A stretch of DNA of 64,000 nucleotides from Campanula takesimana (Eukaryota; Streptophyta; Magnoliopsida; Asterales; Campanulaceae): contig JAOWBW010001459.1 of the NCBI GenBank assembly GCA_026119855.1, positions 232,475 to 296,474 on the forward strand. The letters run 5' to 3'. A model generated the notes under the pieces. It ran no database searches. It was not told where the DNA came from and was given only the letters and a program-made list of their open reading frames with translations. Each line of letters opens with the position of its first letter. Position 1 is the stretch's first letter. A program made the position numbers and the translations under genes. Shown here in pieces: positions 34,092 to 44,911 of the stretch.

Positions 34092-34201
34092 TGTGCGACC
34101 GCACAAAAAATCCTTGGGCGACCGCACATCTTTCTGAAAGGTTTTTCAAAGAAATTAACCTGCTTGTGTGCGACCGCACAGTCCATTGTAGGCGACCGCA
34201 C
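34092..34201. repeat. two pairs of GC inverted repeats (family D LTR)
   Basis: GCGACCGC cores start at 34095/34118 (23 bp apart) and 34170/34192 (22 bp apart). The units GTGCGACCGCAC are the same as in the copia LTR of element C. Confidence 0.93.
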
Positions 34202-34267
34202 AGTTATCTGAAAAACAAAAATATTGTGTAAAGTTTGTATAAGTTGGAAGTAACCCTAGTTAAGGTA

Positions 34268-34533
34268 TACTCCCTCCGTCCCGGTTCAATTGAGACTAGA
34301 GGAGTGGGCACAAAAATTAAGATAAAGTAGTGAATGTGTGGTAGAAAATGAAGAGAGAGAATGAGTGGGGTAAATAGTAGTGTTGGTTGAATAAAATGAG
34401 TGGTGGAAAATGAAGAGAGAGAATGAGTGGGAATATAAAAATAATAAAACCCTTTCCATTTTGGGTAGTCTCACTTTATGTGGGACGGCCCAAAAAGGAA
34501 AGAAGTCTCACTCTCTATGGGACGGAGGGAGTA
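34268..34533. mobile_element. Stowaway MITE (262 bp plus TA TSD)
   Basis: The ends CTCCCTCCGTCCC (34270) and GGGACGGAGGGAG (to 34531) are the Stowaway (Tc1/Mariner) terminal repeats, flanked by TA on both sides. Inside, a block of about 60 bp (GAAAATGAAGAGAGAGAATG) occurs twice. No transposase is present. Confidence 0.96.
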
Positions 34534-36143
34534 TAACCTTAGTATAAGATGTCCTAGCAAGTGTTGTGACACCTTAGGGGCATCAGAACTTGGTCTTAAA
34601 CATGTATACTCATTGAATTAAAATGAGAACTTAAGTATAAGAGTAGTAACTCTTCCTTATGTCTTGAAAGTGCTATGAATAAGCACTAATGTGTTATACT
34701 TGTTGTGAATCCAATGATTGTGCACCTTAGAGGCATTAGCATAAGGTCTTAGACTTGAACATCCTAAGAATAGGATTGGGATTTTGTAAAAGTAAATGTA
34801 TAACTCTTATACTTGTTTGAATGTCCAAAGATTGGGATATAATTTGAAGTATAAGACATTAAAATCTTGTACGTGACTTGAACATCCAAGGAATTGGATT
34901 AAGACTTGAATATAAGATAATAAAATCTTGTACTTGACTTGACTTGACACCAATACATATGTATGGTAGTAAACTAGAAAGTGCTATAAGCAAGCACTAA
35001 CGTGTATGAGACATGTTCTTGTTGTGTACGTGCAAACATTGCATACATTTGCTTGATACAAGGTGACTTCTTGACTACTTGAAGCATGTTCCTTGTTGAG
35101 CTAGTCCACTACTTTTAGATTAGTTCTTCTCCCGTAGTTCAAGTAAATATCTACTTGTACCTTCTTGTGTGAGTCCAGCTGGTTCTCCTTGCTTGTTCGA
35201 AAATATATAGGTTCATGCTTGTCGCGAGAGCTGGGGCTTAAGTGACAATCGGGTCCCTATGTATTTCCGCCTGACCCCTTACTATAGGCCATAGTAAGGG
35301 CATAGCTTCCTTAGTTGGAGCAATAAGCCTGACTTAAGTGAATGCTAAACTCCTGTCTTGAACACCTCGTGAATACTCATGAGTCTTGATATTGGGAATG
35401 ACACTGGTTACCGGGTCTTCTGATACATACTGAATAATCAGTTCCTGTTATTGATCATGATTGTCAAAGTAATACAAGCTACGACAACAATGGTATTCTT
35501 GGGAGGAATAAGGAAGGAAGCAATATCCTTATTAGCTTGCTTGTTTAGCCTTATGTGCTACTTGATGAGTGGCTTAGCCTCTCATATACTTGTTACTTGA
35601 TGATACTTGATATATGATTACTTGAGTATCTACTTGAATTGCATGATAACATGTCATGTAATTGCATCTAATAGCTTACTGAGATTTATCTCACCCCGTT
35701 CCTTGTTTAATTGTTTTCCTTAGATCAAAGGAAGGATAGTGCGCAGTGAGGCTCGACATAGCTGGGAGCTTACTTCGCAGGTCGTGATTATTTTGGGGCT
35801 TGTGTCCTTTTATACTTGGTGAGGAAGATGTATTGGGTTGTATAACTCCTTATTTATGGGGTAGACAGTCTTGTTCAGTTCATGTTGTCACTAGATATCT
35901 TGTATAGTACTCTTCATGCCAGCTTATGTGCTAGGCATATCTTCCGCTGTATGTATTTAAGTTTGGTTTTAATTTTCTTGTCTAGAACTCGTGATGTGAG
36001 CTAGTATAGCTCCTTACTTTAGAGTATATATATCATGTCAGTTTGTTAAACAAATGTCATTAAGTTTCTTGTTCCTCGTTAGGCACTCCCATCCGGGTTC
36101 GAGGTTCTATTAGGGGATCCCGGAACCTGGGGGCGTGTCAGGT

Positions 36144-36155
36144 TGGTATCAGAGC
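36144..36155 (+). other. primer-binding site of element D (tRNA-iMet type)
   Basis: TGGTATCAGAGC lies three bases after the LTR end. Confidence 0.95.
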
Positions 36156-36226
36156 TACCCTGGTTTAGCTACCCTGTTTAGCTACCTTGGTTTGCTCTAA
36201 GTCTGGATAGGGTCTATGGCCTAGGT

Positions 36227-37258
36227 ATGGGTGAGTCTTTGGGTGTTATTAATAACGCTGAGTGTTTACCTACAGGTACAATGAGTTCTGAAGGAACAAG
36301 TGGCAGTAATCAGCTGAGATCTATAACTCCTCAAGAAGAAATGGTTGATAATGTAGACTGGGATTATCCTAATCGCCTTACAAGGTTCTTGAAGCTGAAA
36401 CCTCGTAGTTTTGATGGGGAATTTGATGCTAAGAAGGCAGAGGAGTGGATTGAGAGTATTGAAAATATCTTCACAGCCTTGAGATGTGCAGGTGGTGATA
36501 AGGTAACCTTTGCAACCTTTAAACTTGAGAAAGCCGCTGAACATTGGTGGCAAGTGTTGAGTAAAAGCTGGAAACTGGAAGGTGTACCTCAGACATGGGA
36601 GAATTTTCTTAAAGCTTTTAAGTCACAGTTTATTCCAACAGTGGTCCAAGATAGGAAAGAGATGGAATTTCTTAATCTGGAGCAAGGAAGTCAGACAGTG
36701 GGGCAATACTCAACCAAGTTCACAGAATTGGCGAGGTATTGTGATCACTTAGTTCCAAACGAAGCCAAGAAGGCACAGAGGTTTGTTAAAGGGTTGAGGA
36801 CTGAGTATAGGAAGAAACTTCTTTCTCTACAGCTCACTAGTTATCATCAAGCAGTAGAGAAGGCTTATACTATTGAAAATGATATCGAAGAACACAAGGT
36901 GAAGTTGGGAACAACCATGACTGGTCGTGTATCAGAGAAAACTCAGGGATCTGGTTCTAAAGGTGGTAAATCTGGTCGTCAAGATCGTCGATTCCGACAG
37001 CCAACCGAAAGCAAAGGTAGTGTATCAACTGGTTCGAGGACAACAGTCTAAGGTTCCAGGAAAGTATGTGGTTTTTGTTCGAAAGAAGGTCATTATGAAG
37101 ACAAGTGTTGGTCAAAGCAAGGAAAGTGTTTAGTGTGTGGTGAAGCGGGGCACTTTGCTAGAAATTTTCCTAAAAGTAGAGGAAATCAAGTTGGGGGTAC
37201 AAGTCAACCAGCCTCAGGTTCCAAGAGAGATAGTGGGGGTCGACCAAAAGTTCAGGGT
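36227..37258 (+). pseudogene. gag: gag and zinc knuckles of element D
   Basis: The start is ATG at 36227, or more likely 36281 (MSSEGTSGSN). The gag core includes LKLKPRSFDGEFDAKKAEEW, AAEHWWQVL and YSTKFTELARYCDHL. It runs to a TAA at 37049-37051. The same frame continues with two CCHC knuckles (CGFCSKEGHYEDKC; CLVCGEAGHFARNF, where the last Cys reads Phe), then a TGA at 37259-37261 directly before the protease. Gag forms the particle and the knuckles bind RNA. The lost Cys and two stops mark decay. Confidence 0.9.
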
Positions 37259-37261
37259 TGA

Positions 37262-39950
37262 GTGTTTGCTTTAGATCAGCAGGGTGTAGCTGAGTCTTCT
37301 GCGGTCATAGGAGGTATTATATTACTTTCTAGTACGAGAGCGCGAGTCTTGATAGATCCAGGCTCATCTCATTCTTATGTGGCATCTCATTTTGTGTCGC
37401 ATTTGCATGTTCTTCCTGATTCTATGCCTTATGTGCTAGAAGTATCTTCCCCTATGGGAGATTGCATGTTTACTTCTGAGGTTTACAAGAAATGTGAGGT
37501 TCTTGTGGGTGATCATGCCCTTCTTGCTGACCTAGTCGTGTTACCTATAAGGGACTTTGACGTGATTCTTGGCATGGATTGGCTATATGTGCATCATGCA
37601 TCTGTTGATTGTTATAGAAAAGTAGTAACTTTTTCTATTCCTGGTTTGCCTGATTTTACCTTTGAAGATGATAGGCCTTTATGTGCTATACATGTTATTT
37701 CTGCTTTAAAAGCTAGAAAACTTTTATCTCGTGGTTGTGCCGGGTATCTCGCATGTGTGCTTGATCAGAGTTTATCTGTTCCCAAGATGGAGGATATTCC
37801 TGTTGTGTCTGAATTTTCAGATGTGTTCTCTTCTGAGTATAGCATGCCACCTGATCGAGAGCTTGAGTTCTGTATTGAGTTATTACCAGGTACAGCACCA
37901 ATCTCTAAAGCACCTTATAGAATGGCTCCAGCTGAGTTGGGAGAGTTAAAAACACAGCTTGAGGAATTGCTTGAAATGGGCTTTATCAGGCCTAGTGTAT
38001 CACCGTGGGGTGCACCAGTGTTATTTGTCAGAAAGAAAGATGGGACTCTGCGATTGTGTATTGATTACATAGATCTTAATCAGGTAACTATCAAGAACAA
38101 ATATCCGTTACCTCATATTGATGACTTGTTTGATCAGCTTCAAGGTTCAGTAGTGTACTCGAAGCTTGACTTGAGAAGTGGTTATCATCAGTTGAAAATC
38201 AGATCTGAGGATATACCAAAGACAGCTTTCCGTACCAGGTATGGGCATTATGAGTTTATTGTTATGCCATTCGGTTTGACAAATGCTCCAGCTGTATTTA
38301 TGGATTTGATGAACCGTATCTTCAAGCCATATCTTGATTGTTTCGTGGTGGTATTCATTGATGACATTCTTGTGTATTCTAAATCACGGGCTGAGCATGA
38401 ACAACATCTCAGAATAGTATTGCAAGTTCTTCGTGAGAAACAATTATTTGCAAAATTCAGCAAATGTGCTTTCTGGTTAGAAGAGGTTTCATTCTTGGGG
38501 CATGTTGTGTCTGCTACTGGTATTGCAGTAGATCCTTCCAAAGTTGAAGCAGTTGTAAACTGGAAGAGGCCAACTACAGTGACAGAGATCCGTAGTTTCT
38601 TGGGCTTGGCTAGTTATTATCGGAGGTTCGTTGAGGGATTCTCCAAGATTGCTACTCCATTGACTAATATGACTCGAAAAGCTATTTCTTTTGAGTGGAA
38701 TGACAAATGTGAAGCAAGTTTTCAGGAGTTGAAAAGGCGTTTGACTACAGCTCCAGTCTTGGCTTTACCTAGTGGTTCTGAGCATTTCATGGTTTATAAG
38801 GATGCTTCTAAAGAAGGATTGGGTTGTGTTCTGATGCAAGATGGCAAGGTAATAGCTTATGCTTCTCGAAAATTGTCTCCTTATGAAAAGAATTATCCTA
38901 CTCATGATTTAGAGTTGGCTGCGATTATTTTTGCTTTGCATAAATGGAGGCATTACTTGTATGGAACCAAATTTGAAGTCTTTACCGATCATAAAAGCTT
39001 GAAGTACTTGTTTTCTCAAAAAGAGCTTAATATGAGACAACGTAGATGGATGGAGAAATTGAAGGATCATGATTGTACTATCCTTTATCATCCAAGAAAG
39101 GCAAATGTTGTGGCAGATGCACTGAGCAGAAAGACTTATATTTCTTGCCTGATGATTCGTGAATGGAAGATGTTTGAAGATTTGTGTGATTGGAGTCCTT
39201 GTGAATCAAATCATGGAATTATTCTTGCTAATATAAAAGCTACTTCAGATTTACTCCAACAGATCAAAGAAGCTCAGGTAATTGATTCTGAATTGCAGAA
39301 AATCATTGGTGGGATGAATGAAGGAAAGCAACCAGATTTTTCTTTCAACAGTGATGGAATTCTTACCTTTCGAGGCCGAGTTTGTATTCCAGTTGATCTT
39401 GAGATTAAGAAGAAAGTTCTTGAAGAGGCTCACAAAGCCAAGTATACTATTCATCCTGGAAGCACTAAAATGTACCAAGACTTGAAGAAACATTTCTGGT
39501 GGAATAATATGAAAAGAGAGATTGCTGAGTATGTTTCCAAATGTTTGACTTGTCAACAAGTAAAAGTGGAACATCAACGTCCAGCAGGTTTGTTGCAACC
39601 ATTAGAAATTCCAGAGTGGAAATGGGAGCATATTACTATGGATTTTGTGACTGGTTTACCACGTACCAGACGAGGCCATGCTGTTGTTTGGGTTATAGTG
39701 GACAGGTTGACTAAATCAGCTCACTTCTTGTCAGTTTCCATGGGATATTCATTGTCTCAGTTGGCATCTTTGTATGTTCAGGAGATAGTCCGACTGCATG
39801 GGGTTCCTGTGAGTATTGTATCTGACAGAGTTCCTCGTTTTACTTCTCGATTCTGGCAAGCTCTTCAGGGTGCTATGGGTACTAAATTGAATTTCAGTAC
39901 TGCTTTTCATCCTCAATTTGATGGGCAATCTGAGAGACTTATACAGATTC
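37262..39950 (+). pseudogene. pol: pol of element D (PR-RT-RH-partial IN)
   Basis: About 896 codons are open without an ATG, in frame with gag. Protease has DPGSSHSY near residue 32. RT has FIDD at 38354-38365 (residue 365). RNase H has DASKEG and FTDHKSLKYLF intact. Integrase has the HHCC finger, MDFVTGLP, VSDRVPRF (second acidic residue kept) and GQSERLIQ. It ends where the tandem duplication begins at about 39951, so the integrase C terminus is missing. RT and RNase H could be intact biochemically, but two upstream stops and the truncation make the element non-autonomous. Confidence 0.92.
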
Positions 39951-40839
39951 TTGAAGGATCATGATTGTACTATCATTTATCATCCAAGAAAGGCAAATGT
40001 TGTGGCAGATGCACTGAGCAGAAAGACTTATATTTCTTGCCTGATGATTCGTAAATGGAAGATGTTTGAAGATTTGTGTGATTGGAGTCCTTGTGAATCA
40101 AATCATGGAATTATTCTTGCTAATATAAAAGCTACTTCAGATTTACTCCAACAGATCAAAGAAGCTCAGGTAATTGATTCTGAATTGCAGAAAATCATTG
40201 GTGGGATGAATGAAGGAAAGCAACCAGATTTTTCTTTCAACAGTGATGGAATTCTTACCTTTCGAGGCCGAGTTTGTATTCCAGTTGATCTTGAGATTAA
40301 GAAGAAAGTTCTTGAAGAGGCTCACAAAGCCAAGTATACTATTCATCCTGGAAGCACTAAAATGTACCAAGACTTGAAGAAACATTTCTGGTGGAATAAT
40401 ATGAAAAGAGAGATTGCTGAGTATGTTTCCAAATGTTTGACTTGTCAACAAGTAAAAGTGGAACATCAACGTCCAGCAGGTTTGTTGCAACCATTAGAAA
40501 TTCCAGAGTGGAAATGGGAGCATATTACTATGGATTTTGTGACTGGTTTACCACGTACCAGACGAGGCCATGATGCTGTTTGGGTTATAGTGGACAGGTT
40601 GACTAAATCAGCTCACTTCTTGTCAGTTTCCATGGGATATTCATTGTCTCAGTTGGCATCTTTGTATGTTCAGGAGATAGTCCGACTGCATGGGGTTCCT
40701 GTGAGTATTGTATCTGACAGAGTTCCTCGTTTTACTTCTCGATTCTGGCAAGCTCTTCAGGGTGCTATGGGTACTAAATTGAATTTCAGTACTGCTTTTC
40801 ATCCTCAATCTGATGGGCAATCTGAGAGACTTATACAGA
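39059..40839 (+). repeat. 892-bp tandem duplication inside pol of element D
   Basis: 39059-39950 (RNase H end through integrase) is repeated at 39951-40839 with a constant offset of 892 bp and about five substitutions by eye. At the joint, integrase sequence GATTCTTGAAG runs into GGATCATGATTG from the RNase H region. The two source places share TTGAAG, which may have served as microhomology. The second copy keeps an open frame from 39918 but lacks a start and an end. Confidence 0.95.
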
Positions 40840-40890
40840 CTTATACAGATTCTTGAGAGACTTATACAGATTCAGGAGATAGTAATGACA
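40840..40890 (+). repeat. short templated-looking repeats at the 3' break of element D
   Basis: ACTTATACAGA recurs two further times after 40839, along with GATTCTTGAGAG and a CAGGAGATAGT block copied from integrase sequence 100-160 bp upstream (40672-40682). It is not coding. Confidence 0.75.
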
Positions 40891-40910
40891 AAACTAATGG
40901 ACTAGTTGAG

Positions 40911-41470
40911 TTAAAGCATACCCATTTCAACTCTAAAAAAGATGAACCTTTTAGCATCTAGTGCTTTTGTAAGAATGTCAGCGATTTGAAAGTCGGTTCC
41001 CACGTGTTCCAAATGAATGTTGCCTTTCTCCACGTGGTCTTTGAGGAAGTGATATTTGATGTCGATGTGCTTTGTCTTGGAGTGCATGACAGGATTTTCA
41101 GAAACCGCAATTGTAGATGTATTGTCGCAGTAGATGTGACAATTTTCTTCAATGATGTCGTAGTCCACCAATTGCTACTTCATCCATAATATCTGACAGC
41201 AACAACTTCCAGCAGCGATGTATTATGCTTCTGTAGTTGGGACATAAATTGAAGCTTGTTTCTTACTTGCCCATGACACAAGTCGATATCCAAAGAAATG
41301 ACAAGTGCCACTTGTGCTTTTTTTATCAATTGTGTACGCTGCATAATCCGCATCTGAATAACCTACAAGTTTAAAATTCGAATCTTTGGTGTACCAAAGT
41401 TCAAGGTTAACAGTGCGGAGAGATATCGTATAATACGTTTCACAGCAATCAAGTGCGCTTCTCTATGGGG
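40911..41470 (-). pseudogene. copia RT/RNase H fragment
   Basis: Minus-strand 40911-41171 encodes the copia RNase H C terminus (HIYCDNTSTIAVSENPVMHS, then ADILTKALDAKRF). Upstream, to about 41470, broken frames give PHREAHLIAVKRIIRYL from the RT/RNase H joint. The sequence differs from H1 and H2 pol, so it comes from another copia family. It abuts the end of element D on one side and H2 on the other. Confidence 0.82.
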
Positions 41471-41671
41471 ATCTTAAAAAGTATAAGAATGAGAGGGATG
41501 AGATGATTGAACTCTAGTAGGAGGTATATCTAACCCAAGTCTTTTCCAAGTGACATCAAACCCATATTTTTTAAGAGATGGAGTTGGTTGAACGGGCCTT
41601 TCTAGGATTAAAGGAATGGAGGGAGAGCTTTTTGGAGGACAGGAGGAGGTCTAATGAAGGTCTACTATCAT

Positions 41672-42369
41672 TTATTTTGCAGAGTTGAGGTCTACTATCT
41701 GTTCTTGGAGGATCTCAACATTCTCATTCCCCATTTCTTCTTCAATTAAAGGCTCATTTTTAGTTCCAGGATCATTCCCCCTATCAAACTCAAATGATAC
41801 ATCCTTAAATTGTGTGACAGGAGATGAAATCCTAGGAGTAGGCATAAACATTAATAAGGAGGGAGCTGATAAGGTGGGAGGATCAGTGGAGGGAGAAAGA
41901 GGTCTTTTGGAACTAGATTTGGGAGATTTGCTAAGAGACCTAAGGGCTTCAACAGCATTTTTGCTTCCTGAACTCAGAGTTTCATCAGATGAACCTTGCT
42001 GTCTAGGCTTAAAGTCAAAGGGTTGAGGTGGGGAGATAGAAGGAGAGTCAGGAAGGAGGTCTTCATCTTCAAGCACAATTTTTATTTTCTTGATAAGAGG
42101 GATGACAGATACTTGAGGGACCTCATCTAAATCAAATGCTCATTTCATTTGTGGAGCCTTTTGGATTTTCTGGTTAGTTTAGGTTTGGATGTTTCTGGAA
42201 TAAGGGATGGTGAAGATTTTGGCTTGGTTTTTGATCTGGTATAAACTATGTCTGGTTTTGATCCCTTTAAATGAGAAATTTTAGGAAAAGAGGGAGGTGG
42301 AGCTTCAAGCAATAAAAGAGGAGGATCAATCCTGGCTAGGGGTTCAACGTGTGCTATCTCATCTTCCAT
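41672..42369 (-). pseudogene. H2 accessory sense ORF, Ser/Pro/Lys-rich part
   Basis: Two frames (42145-42369 and 41672-42076) give a protein tail similar to H1 4689-5340. A basic block (KPKLTRKSKRLHK) is followed by SPSISPPQPFDFKP, Ser-rich repeats and an acidic end (ENEPLIEEEMGNENV-like). A one-base loss near 42137 breaks the frame in H2. A different break occurs in H1. No domain is recognised. Confidence 0.5.
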
Positions 42370-42701
42370 GTCTACTATCTTGGGTCATTTGTCTTTACTA
42401 CCCTTTCCCTTATACATATGCATCATTTCTGCCAAGGTTTCTCTTTCAAGGTCACTGTCTGAAAGAGATAAGACATGTCCTGGAGAATTTTCATTGTTTG
42501 GATCATGTTCTGGGGGTACATAATTAGGTTCCTTTACCCTACCCACTTACTTGTAAGAGAAAGTGTTAATGCTGAACACTTTGTAACTATGATGAGCATG
42601 CTGTTGGAGATACAAGGGAGGGATGTTAGGTTGAAAAGTCCTTTCTATGTGAAACAGTACACCACTTAGAAATCTAAAAAGACAGGGCTTAGTGGTGGTT
42701 T

Positions 42702-43280
42702 TCAATCTAGGCCTATTAGGATGAGAAGAGTTCCTAAGCCTAAAGTTTGACAGCAGAACATAGCTCCAGTTGGTGGTTTAGATGTCATGTAAAAGGCACA
42801 GCATCTGTTTCCATCTATGGGGCTAAGAACATGGTGGGATGAGTTTTTACCACATAAACCTTTCATAATTACATCTGCTAAGGTAGAGAGTTTTGCAAAA
42901 AAGCGAGCTTTGAAGATTGGTTTTATAGAATTATAGTTAGGCCATCCCTCAATAAGTTTTGTTTGAGAGGAATAGTCCATGTCAGAGTCCCAAATATTTG
43001 TAATCATGGCATCTTCATTAGGTATATCATATGTAGCACCAACATCATGGGGAGAGATGACATAAGAAGTACCTTGAAGGTTGAATTGGATGTTGTGTTG
43101 GTTCTCAGTCCAGACCCCATTAGAGAAGATGTGCTCACAGAGAGCAATAAGAATGGGTGGCTTCTCTTCCATGAATTTCTTTAATTTTACGTTTTGAAGA
43201 AGTCCTCCAATCCATCCTCCCGCAGGATTTCTATAAAAGGTAGGATTGATGTAGCATCCATGTGCGAAATTCATAGTCAT
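42702..43280 (-). CDS. accessory protein of H2, 192 residues, unknown function
   Basis: The ORF is open from an ATG at 43278-43280 to a stop at 42702. It starts MTMNFAHGCYINPTFYRN and has GGWIGGLLQNVKLKKFMEEK, then FNLQGTSYVISPHDVGATYD, FKARFFAKLSTLADVIMKGL and GNRCCAFYMTS. The end QTLGLGTLLILIGLD is hydrophobic and may be out of the original frame. It resembles no enzyme I know. Its place beyond pol in the sense direction is where Sireviruses carry an extra, sometimes envelope-like, ORF. A TATA-like box lies about 95 bp upstream of the ATG, so it may have its own transcript. A general likeness to plant transposon-associated domains is possible but untested. Confidence 0.6.
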   Translation of the reverse strand: MTMNFAHGCYINPTFYRNPAGGWIGGLLQNVKLKKFMEEKPPILIALCEHIFSNGVWTENQHNIQFNLQGTSYVISPHDVGATYDIPNEDAMITNIWDSDMDYSSQTKLIEGWPNYNSIKPIFKARFFAKLSTLADVIMKGLCGKNSSHHVLSPIDGNRCCAFYMTSKPPTGAMFCCQTLGLGTLLILIGLD

Positions 43281-43856
43281 TTTTAGGGTTTGGAGAGAAA
43301 CAGAGATATAACAGTAATTTTTAGAGGATGAAGAAAAGAATATTTGAATTGATGATTAGTTCTGAGGGATGGTGGCTTTTAAAGAGGTAAGGTGCAACTG
43401 AAAGTAAGTTGAAAAGATGCGACCTTAAAATATGGAGATAGGCGACGTGGGCATTTGATGACTCATCACATTTGTAACTGTTGCTACAGTAACTTCTCCC
43501 CTTTTTATGTGCACAGAACATGATTAATTGTCAAGAATGTAATATACAACATTATATTCCTTGTTCCTTCAATTAATTCATGAAAAGAATTTGTTCCCCT
43601 TTAACAAGCAACACGGCTGGTCAAGCCAAGTTTTTAATAACCTATCTCATCACACTTAACTGACATTGAAGATTTCTAGGTTGACTATCATCATTATAGC
43701 TAGAACATAATAGCAAGTAGTTGAACTTAATGATGAAAATATTTCTATAAAAGGGGTGAGTTTGATGAATTGAAGGACACAGCATTGCAATTCAGTCGAG
43801 AGTTCCTTAAAGGAGAGATAGTAGACCTTGTTGTTTTCATATTTTGAGAGAGAAAG
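43281..43856. promoter_or_regulatory. bidirectional promoter region between H2 accessory ORFs
   Basis: This 576-bp gap separates a minus-strand and a plus-strand ORF. Facing out are CTTTAAAAGCC on the minus strand (43374-43386) and CTATAAAAGG on the plus strand (43745-43754), each about 95-105 bp from its ATG. Between them lie GATGACTCATC (43457-43467, a bZIP-type palindrome) and GACGTGGG (43444-43451). The inference of promoter activity rests on these motifs and their conservation in H1. Confidence 0.5.
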
Positions 43857-44732
43857 ATGGGCAGACTAACACAGATGTTTAGTCCAAGCAAGATGTCTCA
43901 TCTTGTAAATATACTAAATTTTAAGGATGAAGGAGAGGAAGAAGTGAGTAAGGTTGATGAAAAGTTTTTGAGAGAATTCAGAGAGTATCAAGCACAGGAG
44001 GAGACAGAATGGGAACAGGAAGTTGATCAAATCTTGCCTAATGATCCTAGGAAGAAGGAGGAGCTTAGGGAAAGAGAGATTAAGAAATAAATGTGGGTGC
44101 ATGCTAGAGATGAAATGATGAAGGAGGAATGAAAGAGACTTAAAAGGGGACAATGAGAGGTAAATTGGAGTGACAAAGGTAAAGGGAAGATGAGTGAGAT
44201 TCAGGTAGATAAAGGACCTCATACTACTCTGTTTGACATGTTGAAGGAAGAGAGAGAGACTGATTTGGTTATTGGAAGCATGAAGGAGAGAGGAGAGGGC
44301 AAGGGAGACAACTGTGATGAAAGCTCATACTCAAGATCCAGTTCCTTCTCTAAGTTTTCTAGTAAGTATTTTGCTTGTTGCAGCCCATTTAAGTTTACTA
44401 TCAAGCATGATGATAGTTTTAGGTCTGATGAGGCCTATGTCAACAGTGAGAGCCACAATTCTTCAGGTACCTTCAGCTTTGTTTCACCTCTTGAGGACTT
44501 TCCTGAGCCTCAGGAGTTGGTTAAGTGGTGGCCAGGACCAGTGTGGCCATCTTCAAGACAGTCTGTGTTTTATGGAGGATCGTGGAGGTATATGAGTACT
44601 CACATATTGGAAAAAAGTAGTGAGACAGGTCAGGATGTTGGTGGAACATCTCATGGAGTTGAGAATGATGGAGAGAATACTTTAGCAGAGTGTTCATTCA
44701 TTGGTGGGATGGAGCGTTCCATAGCAGAGTAG
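43857..44732 (+). pseudogene. H2 antisense accessory ORF (charged, coiled-coil-like)
   Basis: It begins MGRLTQMFSPSKM and stays in one frame to 44732, with three stops: TAA at 44088-44090, TGA near 44130 and TGA near 44154. From 44190 to 44732 it is open for 180 codons. The N-terminal third is very acidic/basic (REFREYQAQEETEWEQEVDQ), the middle is Ser-rich, and the end has VKWWPGPVWPSSRQS. It is antisense to pol and transcribed away from the other accessory ORF. The first stop is shared with H1, so it is older than both insertions. The function is unknown. Confidence 0.6.
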
Positions 44733-44911
44733 GTCTGCTATTATGAGGATAGTGGACCTTATGGATAGGTCTACTATCTTCATTGAGGGTGAAGCAAATG
44801 ATACTTTATGTGCTTCTTTTGTTGTTTTAGGAGTAAGATAGCCCTACTATGGCATCTTTTTTATGTAAACTCCTATTATGTATTCCATTATTATTAGTAA
44901 ATGAAATCCTT

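Larger units (their letters stand above)
33353..36140 (+). repeat. 5' LTR of element D
   Basis: It begins TGTAACACCCATCG and ends GGGGGCGTGTCA, followed by the PBS. It contains two pairs of GCGACCGC inverted repeats (34092-34201), a Stowaway MITE (34270-34531), loosely repeated phrases on GTATAAG and CTTGACTTG (34560-34990), and the TGAGATTTATCTCA hairpin near 35679-35692 shared with families A and B. No gene is seen. Confidence 0.92.
33353..40839 (+). mobile_element. Ty3/gypsy element D, 3'-truncated and rearranged
   Basis: A 2788-bp 5' LTR, iMet PBS, gag, zinc knuckles and pol lie in one plus-strand frame with two stops. Pol ends inside the integrase, followed by an 892-bp tandem duplication and a scar. 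No integrase C terminus, polypurine tract or 3' LTR follows. RT and integrase closely match element B, so it belongs to the same Tekay-like lineage. Confidence 0.9.

Noticed and set aside
38248..38541. Minus-strand ORFs within gypsy and copia pol (also 39251-39598, 40143-40490, 52857-53051)
   Set aside because: They are antisense shadows of RT and integrase coding sequence.
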